DNA of 64,000 bases from Streptomyces fructofermentans (GCF_014651055.1 NZ_BMWD01000029.1:25497-89496), one strand, 5' to 3'; shown: positions 17,874-26,417, counted from the stretch's first letter. The notes: generated by a model from the letters alone, not told the origin. Numbers and translations: made by a program.

Positions 17874-18752
17874 TCAGGAGTGGAACGGCAGTCCGGCGTC
17901 GGCGGCCAGTTCCAGGTCGTCGGACTCCTCTGCGGGCAGCAGGCTCGCGGTGCCGTCGGTGACGGGTACGACGCCCAGTTCCAGCAGCTCGGCCATCGCG
18001 GCGCTGCCGGCCATGTCCCGCACCTGGAGCTGGTAGCGGGCGGTGGTCCGGTACGTCCCCCCGGCCTCGTCACCGGTGCGCTGGAGGAAGCCGGAGTCGG
18101 TCAGGAACGCCACGGCCTTGCCGACGATGCCGGTGGTGGAGCCGGCGAGTCTGCGCGCGTCCTTGGTGGCGCCGGTGGAACTGCGCCGTGCCCAGATCCG
18201 CCAGGCGGCCTCCAGGTCGGGGGCGTCGGTGGCGGGGTCGGTGTTGCGTCCCTGCTCGTCGGCGCGCTCCTCCAGGCGCCGGCAGGCCTGGCGGACGAAC
18301 GCGTCGACGCCGTTGACGGAGACCCGGCCGATGTATCCGTCGTCCGCGAGGTCCTCGGGCCGCGGGAAGGCGAGGGCGGCGACGGCGAGATGGGCGAGTC
18401 CGTGCAGGAAGCGGTCGCCCGAGTCGGTGGACGCCCGGCGAGCGTAGTCCCCCATGCGCACGGCGAACACCGAGTCCTCGGCCGCGGTCACGGCCATCCC
18501 CGCACGCGGGGACACCTCCAGGACGACCAGGCCGAGGCCGGTTGCCACGGCGTCGGCGAGTCTGGCGAAGGGCGGGTCCTCGCGGTAGCGCCGCAGCAGC
18601 TCGGCGTACTCCTGGTCACGGGCGGGCTGCAGCTTCGGCTGGAGTCCGAAGGCGACGAGCCGCGCGGCGTCGGCTGCGTCGGCGGGGGTGACGGCGGCGG
18701 GCGCCGACGCGGCCGGGGCGTCCGGCTCACTCCACTCGACGTGCTCGGTCAC
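17874..18752 (-). CDS. MukE/JetB-like accessory subunit of SMC complex (putative)
   Basis: This 292-aa protein follows the kleisin-like gene and precedes the SMC gene. The N-terminal 40 residues are Ala-rich and disordered. The remainder looks like tandem winged-helix folds (RLVAFGLQPKLQPARDQEYAELLRRY; GIVGKAVAFLTDSGFLQRT followed by YRTTARYQLQVRDMA). That fits MukE/JetB proteins, which bridge kleisin and SMC heads. The GTG at 18752 has an AAGGAG site. The frame is open further upstream, but that part is repeat-rich. No enzymatic motif is visible. The assignment rests on gene order and fold impression, not a detected family signature. Confidence 0.65.
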   Translation of the reverse strand: MTEHVEWSEPDAPAASAPAAVTPADAADAARLVAFGLQPKLQPARDQEYAELLRRYREDPPFARLADAVATGLGLVVLEVSPRAGMAVTAAEDSVFAVRMGDYARRASTDSGDRFLHGLAHLAVAALAFPRPEDLADDGYIGRVSVNGVDAFVRQACRRLEERADEQGRNTDPATDAPDLEAAWRIWARRSSTGATKDARRLAGSTTGIVGKAVAFLTDSGFLQRTGDEAGGTYRTTARYQLQVRDMAGSAAMAELLELGVVPVTDGTASLLPAEESDDLELAADAGLPFHS

Positions 18753-19323
18753 TGGCGGGGCTCCTTGGTCTGGGATACGGGGGCGGGGGTGGCCCGCAGC
18801 GGGACGGGGCCGGGCGTGGCCTGGCCGTGCGGGGGCCGGGGGTACGGAAGGCGGGGATGCGGGGCCCGGAGGTGCCGGGGCCGCAGGTGCCGGGCGCCCG
18901 GTACCGGGGCCTGCCGCGGGCCGGGGACGACGGGGGCCGTTCGGCGCCCCGGACGAACCGGGCTGCCCGGGCTGCCCGCACCGTAAGGGCCGCCACGACG
19001 GCCCGGGCGTCCCGGACCTGGCAGCCCGAGCGGCCGTGCCGTGCCGGCGCGGCAGGTCCGGTGGGGTCCGCGGGCGGAAAAGGGTCCGCGGGCCCCGCAT
19101 GGTCCGCCGACCGTACGAAGTCCGCCAGGCGTGCGCGGTCCGCAGGCCGTCCGGGGCCCGCCCGCCGTCCGGGGACGACCGACCGTACGAAGTGCGCCAG
19201 GCGTGCACGGTGCGACGGGCGCGAGAGGTCCGGGTGGCGCGAGAGGTCCGGAGGGCGCGTGCGGTGGGCGGGCCGATCGGGGGCCGCGCACCACGAGGGT
19301 CCGTGCCTGGTCGGGTGCGGCGC
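18753..19323. repeat. 571-bp repeat-rich spacer inside the SMC operon
   Basis: No convincing gene is present. A near-identical 31-32-bp direct repeat beginning GACCGTACGAAGT and ending GCGTGC(G/A)CGGT occurs at 19109-19140 and 19181-19212, with two mismatches. GGCGCGAGAGGTCCGG is repeated at 19218-19233 and 19236-19251, an 18-bp period. The rest is made of GGTGCCGGG- and CCGGGCTGCC-like repetitions. The spacer separates the kleisin-like gene from its partners. Confidence 0.6.
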
Positions 19324-20841
19324 TCACGACCTGCTCGCCGCCATCCCCGCAGCGTCCAGCAGTGCCATGCCCACTATGAGGTCCGCCCCGCCGAACTCCG
19401 GGTCGTCCAGTTCGGTTCCGTCGTCCACGGCGAACAACAGCCGCTCCTCGCCCTGCCGGTAGGCGGTGCCGACGGGCGGGCTGGCCGCGTGGACGGCCAG
19501 CAGGGCGACGAGGTAGGGCAGTTCGGGGTCGCTGCGGCGCGCCTCGGCGAGCAGTCCCGACAGCCGGCGCGGGGCGTCGGCGGGCAGGTCGAGCAGCTCC
19601 ATGGCGCTCGCGAGCTGCTCCTCGCTGAAGCGGCTGTCGTCCGGTGTGGCGATCAGGTCCGGCTCGGGCATCTCCGCCCCCAGGTGCTCGCGCTCCAGCG
19701 GCGGCGTCAGGAGTATCTCGACGAGGTCCGCGACCCGTACCGACACCGGCGTGCGCAGCCCGGTCCCGTGCGCGAAGAACGCGTCCGTCACCCGCAGGGC
19801 CTCAGCCACGGGCAGCGGCAGCACAGGCGCGACGAGGTGTCCGTACAGATCGATCCCCGAGGTGGTCATCGGGGTGGCGAAGGCCTGCCGGTCCTGCTCC
19901 GCCCGGAACAGCGGTCCGGCCTCCAGGAGCCTGGACTGCAACTGCGTGTGGCGGCGGATGCAGTCCTTGACGATGTCGACCAGTTCGGCGGCCCGGCGCT
20001 TCTGCTCGGGGTCCTCGGACTCGTCCCGCGCCTTGCGGATGTTGGTGAGGATCGCGTTCTCGTGGCGGTACCGGTCGGCCACGTGGTCGAGGGCCTCGGC
20101 GATCATGTCGGGCACGGCCTGAAGCCAGTCCACCGCCCGGACGTTGCGCCGGGTCGCGTCGAGCGCCCTGCGGAGGGTCTCCGAGTACTGCACGGTCCGG
20201 TACCGGGCCTGCTCGGCGGCGAGTTGGGCGTCCGCGAGGCGGCCGCGGCTGATCAGCACCTCCAGCTTGACCTCGGCGGCGATCTGCGCACTGGTGACGT
20301 CGGTGTCGAGGGCGCCGACGAGGACGTTGACCGCCTCGTCCGTCGTGCGCAGGTAGACGGTCCCGCCATAGCCCGGGACCTCCTCGATGAGCTTGAAGTC
20401 GTAGTCGCGTCGCACGTACGAGCCGTCGGGCGCGAACGTGCCGTAGACGGCGCGGAAGCCCCGGTCGACACTGCCGACGTTGATCAGGTTCTCCAGGACC
20501 CAGCGGGCCACGCGCTCGTGCTCGGCGACGGGGCGGCCGGGGGCCTGGGCGGCGATGCGCGGGATGAGCCTCGCCACTATCTGGTCGTGATCGGCGCCCG
20601 TGTCGAAGTCCATGTTCAGTGTGACGAGGTCGATGGCGGAGAGCGCCACTTCCGCCATGCCGTACACCGAGTACTCGCCCGCCAGGTTCGCCTTGCGCAC
20701 GTCCAGGTCGTGCAGCGGCGCGGTGCACGCGAGCGCGCGCAGCCGCCGCGCCAGCCCCTCGTCGGCGGCCGGGCCCGGCGCGGGCCGCGGTCCCGCGCTG
20801 AGCTGGGGCGGAACGCTGTCCGTCGATGCAGGCGAAGTCAC
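19324..20841 (-). CDS. MukF/JetA-like kleisin subunit of SMC complex (putative)
   Basis: This 505-aa protein is the first gene of the leftward trio. It is helix-rich, with no enzymatic motif. The N-terminal half (FAPDGSYVRRDYDFKLIEEV; VYLRTTDEAVNVLVGALDTD) looks like winged-helix segments. The middle is a long helical bundle (DATRRNVRAVDWLQAVPDMI) reminiscent of the helical region of MukF/JetA proteins, and acidic linkers follow. Length matches JetA or MksF (about 450-520 aa). The GTG at 20841 has no Shine-Dalgarno; a -10 (TAGTCT) ends 7 nt before it, suggesting a leaderless transcript. The kleisin assignment rests on neighbouring SMC and MukE-like genes. Confidence 0.65.
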   Translation of the reverse strand: MTSPASTDSVPPQLSAGPRPAPGPAADEGLARRLRALACTAPLHDLDVRKANLAGEYSVYGMAEVALSAIDLVTLNMDFDTGADHDQIVARLIPRIAAQAPGRPVAEHERVARWVLENLINVGSVDRGFRAVYGTFAPDGSYVRRDYDFKLIEEVPGYGGTVYLRTTDEAVNVLVGALDTDVTSAQIAAEVKLEVLISRGRLADAQLAAEQARYRTVQYSETLRRALDATRRNVRAVDWLQAVPDMIAEALDHVADRYRHENAILTNIRKARDESEDPEQKRRAAELVDIVKDCIRRHTQLQSRLLEAGPLFRAEQDRQAFATPMTTSGIDLYGHLVAPVLPLPVAEALRVTDAFFAHGTGLRTPVSVRVADLVEILLTPPLEREHLGAEMPEPDLIATPDDSRFSEEQLASAMELLDLPADAPRRLSGLLAEARRSDPELPYLVALLAVHAASPPVGTAYRQGEERLLFAVDDGTELDDPEFGGADLIVGMALLDAAGMAASRS

Positions 20842-20848
20842 GGTGCAC

Positions 20849-20854
20849 AGACTA
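20849..20854 (-). promoter_or_regulatory. -10 element of a leaderless promoter for the kleisin-like gene
   Basis: On the minus strand TAGTCT is followed by exactly 7 nt and then the GTG start codon, which places the likely +1 on the start codon itself. A TTCGAC lies about 19 nt upstream as a weak -35. Leaderless mRNAs of this shape are common in actinobacteria. Confidence 0.5.
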
Positions 20855-21726
20855 GGTCCTCGGTCCGACAACGGTCGAAACGACGCAGAAGCGACCGGCG
20901 GCCCCGGCACCCCGGTCCCGGCCCGGTCGCCCCTGCCCCGCAGGCCCCGCGGGCCGGGGTCCGCGCGACGGCCCCGGCGGCCCCGGGAACCCCTGCCGGG
21001 GCGGACCCGTACGACCCCGCGCCGCGCGGCCGGCCGACCCGGGCCGGGAGCGGCGCCACCGCGACGGCCCGCGGAGCAAGCGGAGCAGAGGCGCAGAGGC
21101 GCAGGCGTCGCGAACCACCCGGTTCCGGCGCAGCGGGCGCCTGGAGCCCGTGGACCGGTCGGACGGCCGGCGGCAGCACGGCCGGAAGGCCGGCGGACAC
21201 AGCCGGCGACCGGTGGCGGAGCGGTGGCGGCGCACGACGAGCAGCGGGCGGCCAGGGGCGAGCGCCCTGCGGCCCGGGTGGCACCCGTGACGGTCGACGA
21301 GCCCGTCCCGCGGGCCGCGCCGGATCGGCGCCCACCGCCGAACACGGCCCGAGCCCTCGTACCGGACGGGGAGAGCCGCCTCGTGCCGGACACGAAGGCG
21401 AAGGCGGAGGCGGAGGGCGGACCCCGTACCCGGCGCGGATACGGCGAACCGCCCCCGTACCGAGCACGAAGGCGGAGGACCGGCCTCGTGCCGGACACGG
21501 AGACGGAGGGCCGCCCCCGAACCGGCCACGGAACCGGGGCGGCACCTCAGCCCTCGCCGGGGGGCGCGTTCAAGCCGTCCGGCACCGCCGCGAGGCGCCG
21601 CAGCCGTCGCCGCACGCCCACCGGGACGGGCCGGGCGCCCACCGGGACGGCGGACGCGTCCGCCGGGACGGGGCCGGGCCCCACCGGGACGGGGGAGGCG
21701 TCCCCCGAGGGCGCGCGGGACGCGCG
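20855..21726. repeat. Gene-free repeat-rich region between SMC operon and GntR gene
   Basis: About 870 bp carry no believable gene in any frame. GCCTCGTGCCGGACACG occurs at 21378-21394 and 21483-21499. Degenerate relatives lie near 21354 and 21452, and AAGGCGGAGG-type units fall between them. From about 21600 the sequence is a loose array of CACCGGGACGG units. The other open frames here are low-complexity. Confidence 0.55.
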
Positions 21727-22422
21727 TCAGCCCCGTCCCTCCGCCATCCTGCGCCCGTAGACCTCCACGACCCTGCGGCGGGAGTCGTCGAGGTACGCGG
21801 CGAGCAGCCTCTCGGCCTCCTGCCGGTCGCCGCCGCGGAGCGCGTCGACGATCGCGCCGTTGCGCGCGAGGTACGGCTCGTGCAGCCGCCGCGGATCGTC
21901 CACGAGGTGGAAGGCGAGCCGCAGTTCGGCGAAGACGCTGCGCATCAGCTCGTCGGTGCGGGCACTGCCGGCCAGCGCCACCAGTTCGCGGTGGAAGTGG
22001 ATGTTGGCGGTGCCCAGTGCCTTCCAGTCGGATTCGCGGGTCGCCCGCCGCCCCTCCTCGACGGCCGCGGCGAGAGCGTCCACGGCGTAGGGCGGGGCGC
22101 CGAGCCCTCGTACGACGGCGCACTCCACCAGGGCGCGGGTGCGGTAGATGTCCTCGACGTCCTCGACGGTCAGGACCCGCACGAAGACACCGCGGTTCAA
22201 CTCGTGGACCAGCAGGCGCTCGTGCGTGAGCAGCCGGAACGCCTCCCGCAGCGTGTTGCGCGAGACCCCGAGCGCGCCTGCGATGCCGTCCTCGGACAGC
22301 CGCGTGCCCGGCGGGAAGTACCCCTCGGCGATCCGGGTCCTGAGGATGTCCGAGACCCGCTCGGCGGTGCTGGTGCGGCCCAGCAGCGCGCGGTCGTCCG
22401 CCAGTCCGTTCAGTTCGGCCAC
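21727..22422 (-). CDS. GntR-family regulator, FadR/FCD subfamily
   Basis: This regulator of about 231 aa has an N-terminal GntR winged helix (AERVSDILRTRIAEGYFPPGTRLSED, GVSRNTLREAFRLLTHERLL). A C-terminal all-helical FCD effector domain follows, with the expected acidic and histidine ligands (ANIHFHRELVAL, LDDSRRRVVEVY). FCD domains usually sense small carboxylic acids. I placed the start at the GTG at 22422; a TTG at 22446 is the alternative. It diverges from the transporter-oxoprolinase operon, and a perfect palindrome lies between them. It is probably the local repressor responding to pyroglutamate or a related acid. Confidence 0.9.
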   Translation of the reverse strand: MAELNGLADDRALLGRTSTAERVSDILRTRIAEGYFPPGTRLSEDGIAGALGVSRNTLREAFRLLTHERLLVHELNRGVFVRVLTVEDVEDIYRTRALVECAVVRGLGAPPYAVDALAAAVEEGRRATRESDWKALGTANIHFHRELVALAGSARTDELMRSVFAELRLAFHLVDDPRRLHEPYLARNGAIVDALRGGDRQEAERLLAAYLDDSRRRVVEVYGRRMAEGRG

Positions 22423-22465
22423 GCCCGGATTCAACCGCAGACCCAAGAACGAGACAACACGGGTA

Positions 22466-22495
22466 TTGAAGGATCGTTCAACGATCCTCTACCTT
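22466..22495 (+). promoter_or_regulatory. Promoter of the MFS-pxp operon with GntR operator in its spacer
   Basis: TTGAAG (22466-22471) and TACCTT (22490-22495) form a -35/-10 pair with an 18-bp spacer. The perfect palindrome AGGATCGT-TCA-ACGATCCT (22470-22488) fills that spacer, so a bound dimer would exclude polymerase. It lies just upstream of the divergent GntR start. Confidence 0.65.
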
Positions 22496-22881
22496 GCTTG
22501 TCAGGCGCCGGTCATTCGTACCGGAACCCCCGGCGCCCGTACGGCACTTCCCGCTCCGGCACGGCACCTTCCGCACCACCGCCCGGCGCTCCCGGGACTC
22601 CGGTCCTCCCGGGACTCCGGTACTCCGGTACTCCTGGGACTCCGGCCCCGCCGGCACGTCGGGCAAGGCACCACCCACACGTCCACGCGGCGTCCCCACA
22701 CGTCCGCACCGCCCAGGCCGGGCTTCTTCGGCCGCTCCGCACCGCCCGGGCCGGGCATCTCCGGCCGCTCCGCGCGGCCGGCACCCCGGCGCTCCGCTCC
22801 GGACGGACCCGTCCCTTCCCGTCCTTCAGCACGGCACGGCTCACTTCCAGCACCCTCCCGTCCCTCATCTGCGAGGTGCCC
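22496..22881 (+). repeat. Long repeat-rich 5' leader of the MFS-pxp operon
   Basis: The transcript predicted from the promoter at 22466 would have about 380 nt before the first gene. No gene is credible here. The DNA contains GGGACTCCGG-type repeats at about 22590-22645. Two copies of CGGCCGCTCCGC follow, within a GGGCCGGG(C/A)ATCTCCGG repeat around 22720-22790. Confidence 0.5.
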
Positions 22882-24201
22882 ATGAGCACGACCCCTCCAC
22901 CGCAGGCCCTGACCACGGACGAGCGCCACCATCCGGGCGAACACACAGAGGACGACGGCGCGTTCGCCTGGCTGCGGGCCCTCGGCCCGCGCGGCCGGCG
23001 CGCCTTCGGCGGCGCGTTCGGCGGCTACGCGCTGGACTCGTACGACTACTTCACGCTGCCGCTGAGCATGGTGGCCCTGGCTGCGTACTTCGGTCTCAGC
23101 AGCGGCCAGACCGGGCTGTTCACGACGGTCACGCTCGTCGTGTCCGCGATCGGCGGCGCCGCCGCGGCCGTGATCGCGGACCGGATCGGCCGCGTCAAGG
23201 CCCTGATGATCACCATCGTCACCTACGCGGTCTTCACCGTGGCCTGCGGTTTCGCGCCCAACTACGAGACGCTGCTGGTCTTCCGGGCCCTCCAGGGCCT
23301 CGGCTTCGGCGGCGAGTGGGCGGTGGGCGCGATCCTGGTCGCCGAGTACGCGAGTCCCCGGCACCGGGGCCGCACCCTCGGCGCGATCCAGAGCTCCTGG
23401 GCCGTCGGCTGGGGTCTGGCCGTGGTCGTCTACACGCTGGTCTTCCAGTTCCTGGACGACGACATCGCCTGGCGCGTGATGTTCTGGACCGGAGCGCTGC
23501 CCGCGCTGCTCGTCGTGTGGGTGCGCCGCCAGGTGCGGGACGCCCCGGAGGCGGCCGAGGCGCGCAGGCGCAACCCGGAGCGGGGCTCGTTCGCGGCGAT
23601 CTTCCGGCGGGGCACGGCCGCGGAGCCCGGACTGCTGCGGACCACGCTCTTCGCGGTTTTGCTCTCCACCGGCGTCCAGGGCGGCTACTACACGCTGGCG
23701 ACCTGGGTCCCGACCTATCTGAAGACGGACCGCGGACTGTCCGTCGTCGGTACGGGCGGCTATCTGACGTTCCTGATCTCGGGCGCCTTCATCGGCTATC
23801 TGACCGGCGGGCTGCTCACCGACAAGCTGGGCCGCAAGCGCAACATCCTGCTCTTCGCGGTCCTTTCGGCGGTCTGCATCCTGGCCTACTCGAACATCCC
23901 GAGCGGCGCCGACACCCTCGTCCTCGTGCTCGGCTTCCCGCTCGGCTTCTGCATGTCGGCGATCTTCAGCGGCTTCGGCTCGTTCCTCAGCGAGCTGTAC
24001 CCGACGGCGGTGCGCGGCACGGGGCAGGGCTTCACGTACAACACAGGCCGTGCCGTGGGCGCGGTCTTCCCGACCCTGGTGGGCTTCCTGGCCGACAGCT
24101 GGGGCGTCGGGGGCGCGCTGGTCTTCGGCGCGATCGGATACGGTCTCGCGGCACTGGCCCTGCTCGGCCTGCCGGAGACGCGTGGGAAGGAGCTCCTGTG
24201 A
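22882..24201 (+). CDS. MFS transporter, probable carboxylate/oxoproline importer
   Basis: This 439-aa membrane protein has twelve predicted spans. MFS signature loops follow TM2 and TM8 (ADRIGRVKAL, TDKLGRKRNI), and the substrate-binding motif GGEWAVGAILVAEY belongs to the aromatic-acid/sialate-type H+ symporters. The first 30 residues are hydrophilic. The ATG at 22882 lies behind GCGAGGTG. The last codon and stop overlap the GTG of the next gene. Lying first in an operon with 5-oxoprolinase genes, it most likely brings in pyroglutamate or a precursor. Confidence 0.88.
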   Translation: MSTTPPPQALTTDERHHPGEHTEDDGAFAWLRALGPRGRRAFGGAFGGYALDSYDYFTLPLSMVALAAYFGLSSGQTGLFTTVTLVVSAIGGAAAAVIADRIGRVKALMITIVTYAVFTVACGFAPNYETLLVFRALQGLGFGGEWAVGAILVAEYASPRHRGRTLGAIQSSWAVGWGLAVVVYTLVFQFLDDDIAWRVMFWTGALPALLVVWVRRQVRDAPEAAEARRRNPERGSFAAIFRRGTAAEPGLLRTTLFAVLLSTGVQGGYYTLATWVPTYLKTDRGLSVVGTGGYLTFLISGAFIGYLTGGLLTDKLGRKRNILLFAVLSAVCILAYSNIPSGADTLVLVLGFPLGFCMSAIFSGFGSFLSELYPTAVRGTGQGFTYNTGRAVGAVFPTLVGFLADSWGVGGALVFGAIGYGLAALALLGLPETRGKELL

Positions 24202-25019
24202 ACCGCACACAGCACCGGCCGCCCGACCCGGCCGTCGAACAGGCCGACGCCTGGAGCCCGTTCGAGGCGCGCGCGCGGTTCCGCGCGGGCCTGTCGGGTC
24301 CCACCGCGGGCTTCGCGGCGGGGCACACCCAGGCGAACCTGGTCTCGGTGCCGGCCGACTGGGCGTACGACATGCTCCTGTTCTGCCAGCGCAATCCGAA
24401 GCCCTGCCCCGTACTCGACGTCACGGACGCCGGCTCCTGGACGACGGTGCTCGCGGACGGCGCCGACCTGCGCACCGACCTTCCGCGCTACCGGGTTTGG
24501 GAGCACGGGGAGTTGGTCGAGGAGCCGACGGACGTGGTGTCCCACTGGCGCGGTGATCTCGTGTCGTTCCTCATCGGCTGCAGCTTCACCTTCGAGTGGG
24601 CGCTGACCGAGGCCGGCGTACCGATGCGCCACATCGAGCAGGGCCGCAACGTCTCCATGTACGTGACCAGCCGTCAGTGCCGGCCGGCGGGACGGCTGCA
24701 CGGGCCGATGGTCGTGTCGATGCGGCCCGTGCCGCCCCAGCACGTGGCCACCGCGATCCGGGAGACCGGTCTGCTGCCCGCCGTGCACGGCGGCCCGGTG
24801 TACTGCGGCGATCCGGGCGGCCTCGGCATCGAGGACCTCGGGCGGCCGGACTTCGGCGACCCCGTGGTGCCCGAGCCGGACGACATCCCGGTGTTCTGGG
24901 CCTGCGGGGTGACCCCGCAGGCGGCGGTGATGGCCTCGCGTCCGCCGTTCGCGATCACCCACGCGCCGGGCCGGATGTTCATCACCGACGCCCGCGACGA
25001 GCAGTACCGCGTCGCCTGA
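24198..25019 (+). CDS. DUF1445 putative hydro-lyase (YcsI / D-glutamate cyclase family)
   Basis: This 273-aa protein matches the YcsI/DUF1445 family. Features are GHTQANLVSVPADWAYDML, a DVTDAG segment, HWRGDLVSFLIGCSFTFE, NVSMYVTSRQC, and a terminal ITHAPGRMFITD. A eukaryotic family member converts D-glutamate to 5-oxo-D-proline, and the Bacillus ycsI gene also sits with 5-oxoprolinase genes. The GTG start overlaps the transporter stop, so the two are translationally coupled. A role in making or processing oxoproline is inferred from family and context. Confidence 0.85.
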   Translation: MNRTQHRPPDPAVEQADAWSPFEARARFRAGLSGPTAGFAAGHTQANLVSVPADWAYDMLLFCQRNPKPCPVLDVTDAGSWTTVLADGADLRTDLPRYRVWEHGELVEEPTDVVSHWRGDLVSFLIGCSFTFEWALTEAGVPMRHIEQGRNVSMYVTSRQCRPAGRLHGPMVVSMRPVPPQHVATAIRETGLLPAVHGGPVYCGDPGGLGIEDLGRPDFGDPVVPEPDDIPVFWACGVTPQAAVMASRPPFAITHAPGRMFITDARDEQYRVA

Positions 25020-25038
25020 CCGGAGGAACGGACACTCC

Positions 25039-25797
25039 ATGACCTCGATCGACCTGAACGCCGACCTGGGCGAGGGGTTCGGCCGCTGGCGTCTGACCGA
25101 CGACGAGCAACTGCTGTCCGTGGTCACGAGCGCCAACGTCGCCTGCGGTTTCCACGCGGGGGACGCCGCCACCATGCGGCGGGTGTGCGAACAGGCCGCC
25201 GAGCGCGGTGTACGGATCGGCGCCCAGGTCTCGTACCGGGACCTGGCGGGCTTCGGGCGGCGGGCGATGGACGTGCCGTCCGACGAACTGTCGGCCGAAG
25301 TGGCGTACCAGATCGGCGCGTTGACGGTGTTCGCGCGGGCGGCGGGGGCGGACGTGGCGTACGTCAAACCGCACGGCGCGCTCTACAACCGTGTCGTGCG
25401 CGACGAGGAGCAGGCCGCGGCGGTCGTCGAGGGGGTGCTCCTCGCGGGCGCCGCGCTCCCGGTGCTCGGGCTGCCCGGCTCGCGGCTGCTCGACCTGGCG
25501 GGCGGGGCCGGACTCCCGATCGTCACCGAGGCGTTCGCGGACCGCGCGTACACCGCCGAGGGCACGCTCGTGCCGCGCGGCCGGGAGGGCGCGGTGCTCA
25601 CGGGGCCGGAGGCAGTGGTGGAGCGCGCCGTGGGCCTGGCCGTGTCGGGCGTCGTCGCCTCCCACTGCGGGCGGGACATCGCGGTGCGCGCCCGCTCCCT
25701 GTGCCTGCACGGGGACACGCCCGGCGCGGTGGATCTGGCCCGCCGGGTGCGCGCGGGGCTGGAGTCGTCGGGTGTACGGGTGGAGGCGTTCGTATGA
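25039..25797 (+). CDS. pxpA: 5-oxoprolinase subunit PxpA (LamB/YcsF family)
   Basis: This 252-aa protein has the LamB/YcsF signature DLNADLGEGFGRW at the N-terminus, then SANVACGFHAGD, YRDLAGFGRR and VKPHGALYN. These metal- and substrate-binding segments belong to a deacetylase-like barrel. With PxpB and PxpC it hydrolyses 5-oxoproline to glutamate using ATP. GGAGGAA lies upstream of the ATG. Its last codons overlap the pxpB start (ATGA). Confidence 0.95.
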   Translation: MTSIDLNADLGEGFGRWRLTDDEQLLSVVTSANVACGFHAGDAATMRRVCEQAAERGVRIGAQVSYRDLAGFGRRAMDVPSDELSAEVAYQIGALTVFARAAGADVAYVKPHGALYNRVVRDEEQAAAVVEGVLLAGAALPVLGLPGSRLLDLAGGAGLPIVTEAFADRAYTAEGTLVPRGREGAVLTGPEAVVERAVGLAVSGVVASHCGRDIAVRARSLCLHGDTPGAVDLARRVRAGLESSGVRVEAFV

Positions 25798-26417
25798 GGG
25801 TGCTGCCGGTCGGCGACCGCGCCCTGCTCGTCGAGGTGGCCGGGGCGCAGGAGGCGCAGGCGCTGCACGCGGAACTGCTGCGCCGCCGCGCGGAGGGCTC
25901 CCTGTCGGCGCGCGAGGTGGTCCCCGCCGCGCGCACGGTCCTGCTCGACGGCGTCGACGATCCCGTGGGGGTGGCGGCGCGGCTGAGCGCGGAACCGCTG
26001 CCCGCCGTCCCCCCGCCCGTGCGGGAGCCGGTGCGGATACCCGTGCGCTACGACGGCCCCGACCTGGCGGACGTCGCGGCCCACTGGGGCGTGCCCCCCG
26101 AGGAGGTGGCGCGTATCCACTCGGCGGCCGAGTTCCGGGTCGCCTTCTGCGGTTTCGCCCCGGGGTTCGGCTATCTGACCGGGCTCCCGGACCGCTACGC
26201 CGTACCGCGGCACGCGACCCCGAGGACCGCGGTCCCGGCCGGTTCCGTGGGGCTCGCGGGCCCGTACACCGGGGTGTACCCGCGTTCGTCGCCGGGCGGC
26301 TGGCGGCTGATCGGGACGACGGACGCCGTGCTGTGGGACCACGCGCGCGTGCCCGCCGCCCTGCTGTCGCCCGGCACGCCGGTGCGCTTCGTACCGTCCC
26401 TGCCGGAGGGGTCCTGA
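25794..26417 (+). CDS. pxpB: 5-oxoprolinase subunit PxpB (KipI-like, carboxyltransferase domain 1)
   Basis: This 207-aa protein is the KipI/AHS1 half of the oxoprolinase. It has VRIPVRYDGPDLADVA, the CGFAPGFGYLTGLP motif, PRHATPRTAVPAGSVGLAG and GWRLIGTTDAVLWD. The ATG overlaps the pxpA stop, and its own stop overlaps pxpC, as expected for a fixed-ratio complex. In Bacillus, KipI also inhibits the sporulation kinase KinA. Streptomyces lacks that kinase pathway, so the metabolic role is favoured here. Confidence 0.94.
   Translation: MRVLPVGDRALLVEVAGAQEAQALHAELLRRRAEGSLSAREVVPAARTVLLDGVDDPVGVAARLSAEPLPAVPPPVREPVRIPVRYDGPDLADVAAHWGVPPEEVARIHSAAEFRVAFCGFAPGFGYLTGLPDRYAVPRHATPRTAVPAGSVGLAGPYTGVYPRSSPGGWRLIGTTDAVLWDHARVPAALLSPGTPVRFVPSLPEGS

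Noticed and set aside
20600..21760. A 386-aa rightward frame across the repeat region next to the GntR gene
   Set aside because: It is antisense to the kleisin-like gene at its start and then repeats of Pro/Arg/Thr with no protein-like pattern or start site.
18688..24201. An 1837-aa rightward open frame ending with the MFS transporter
   Set aside because: Only the last 439 codons (from 22882) look like protein. The rest runs through antisense SMC-subunit genes and repeats.
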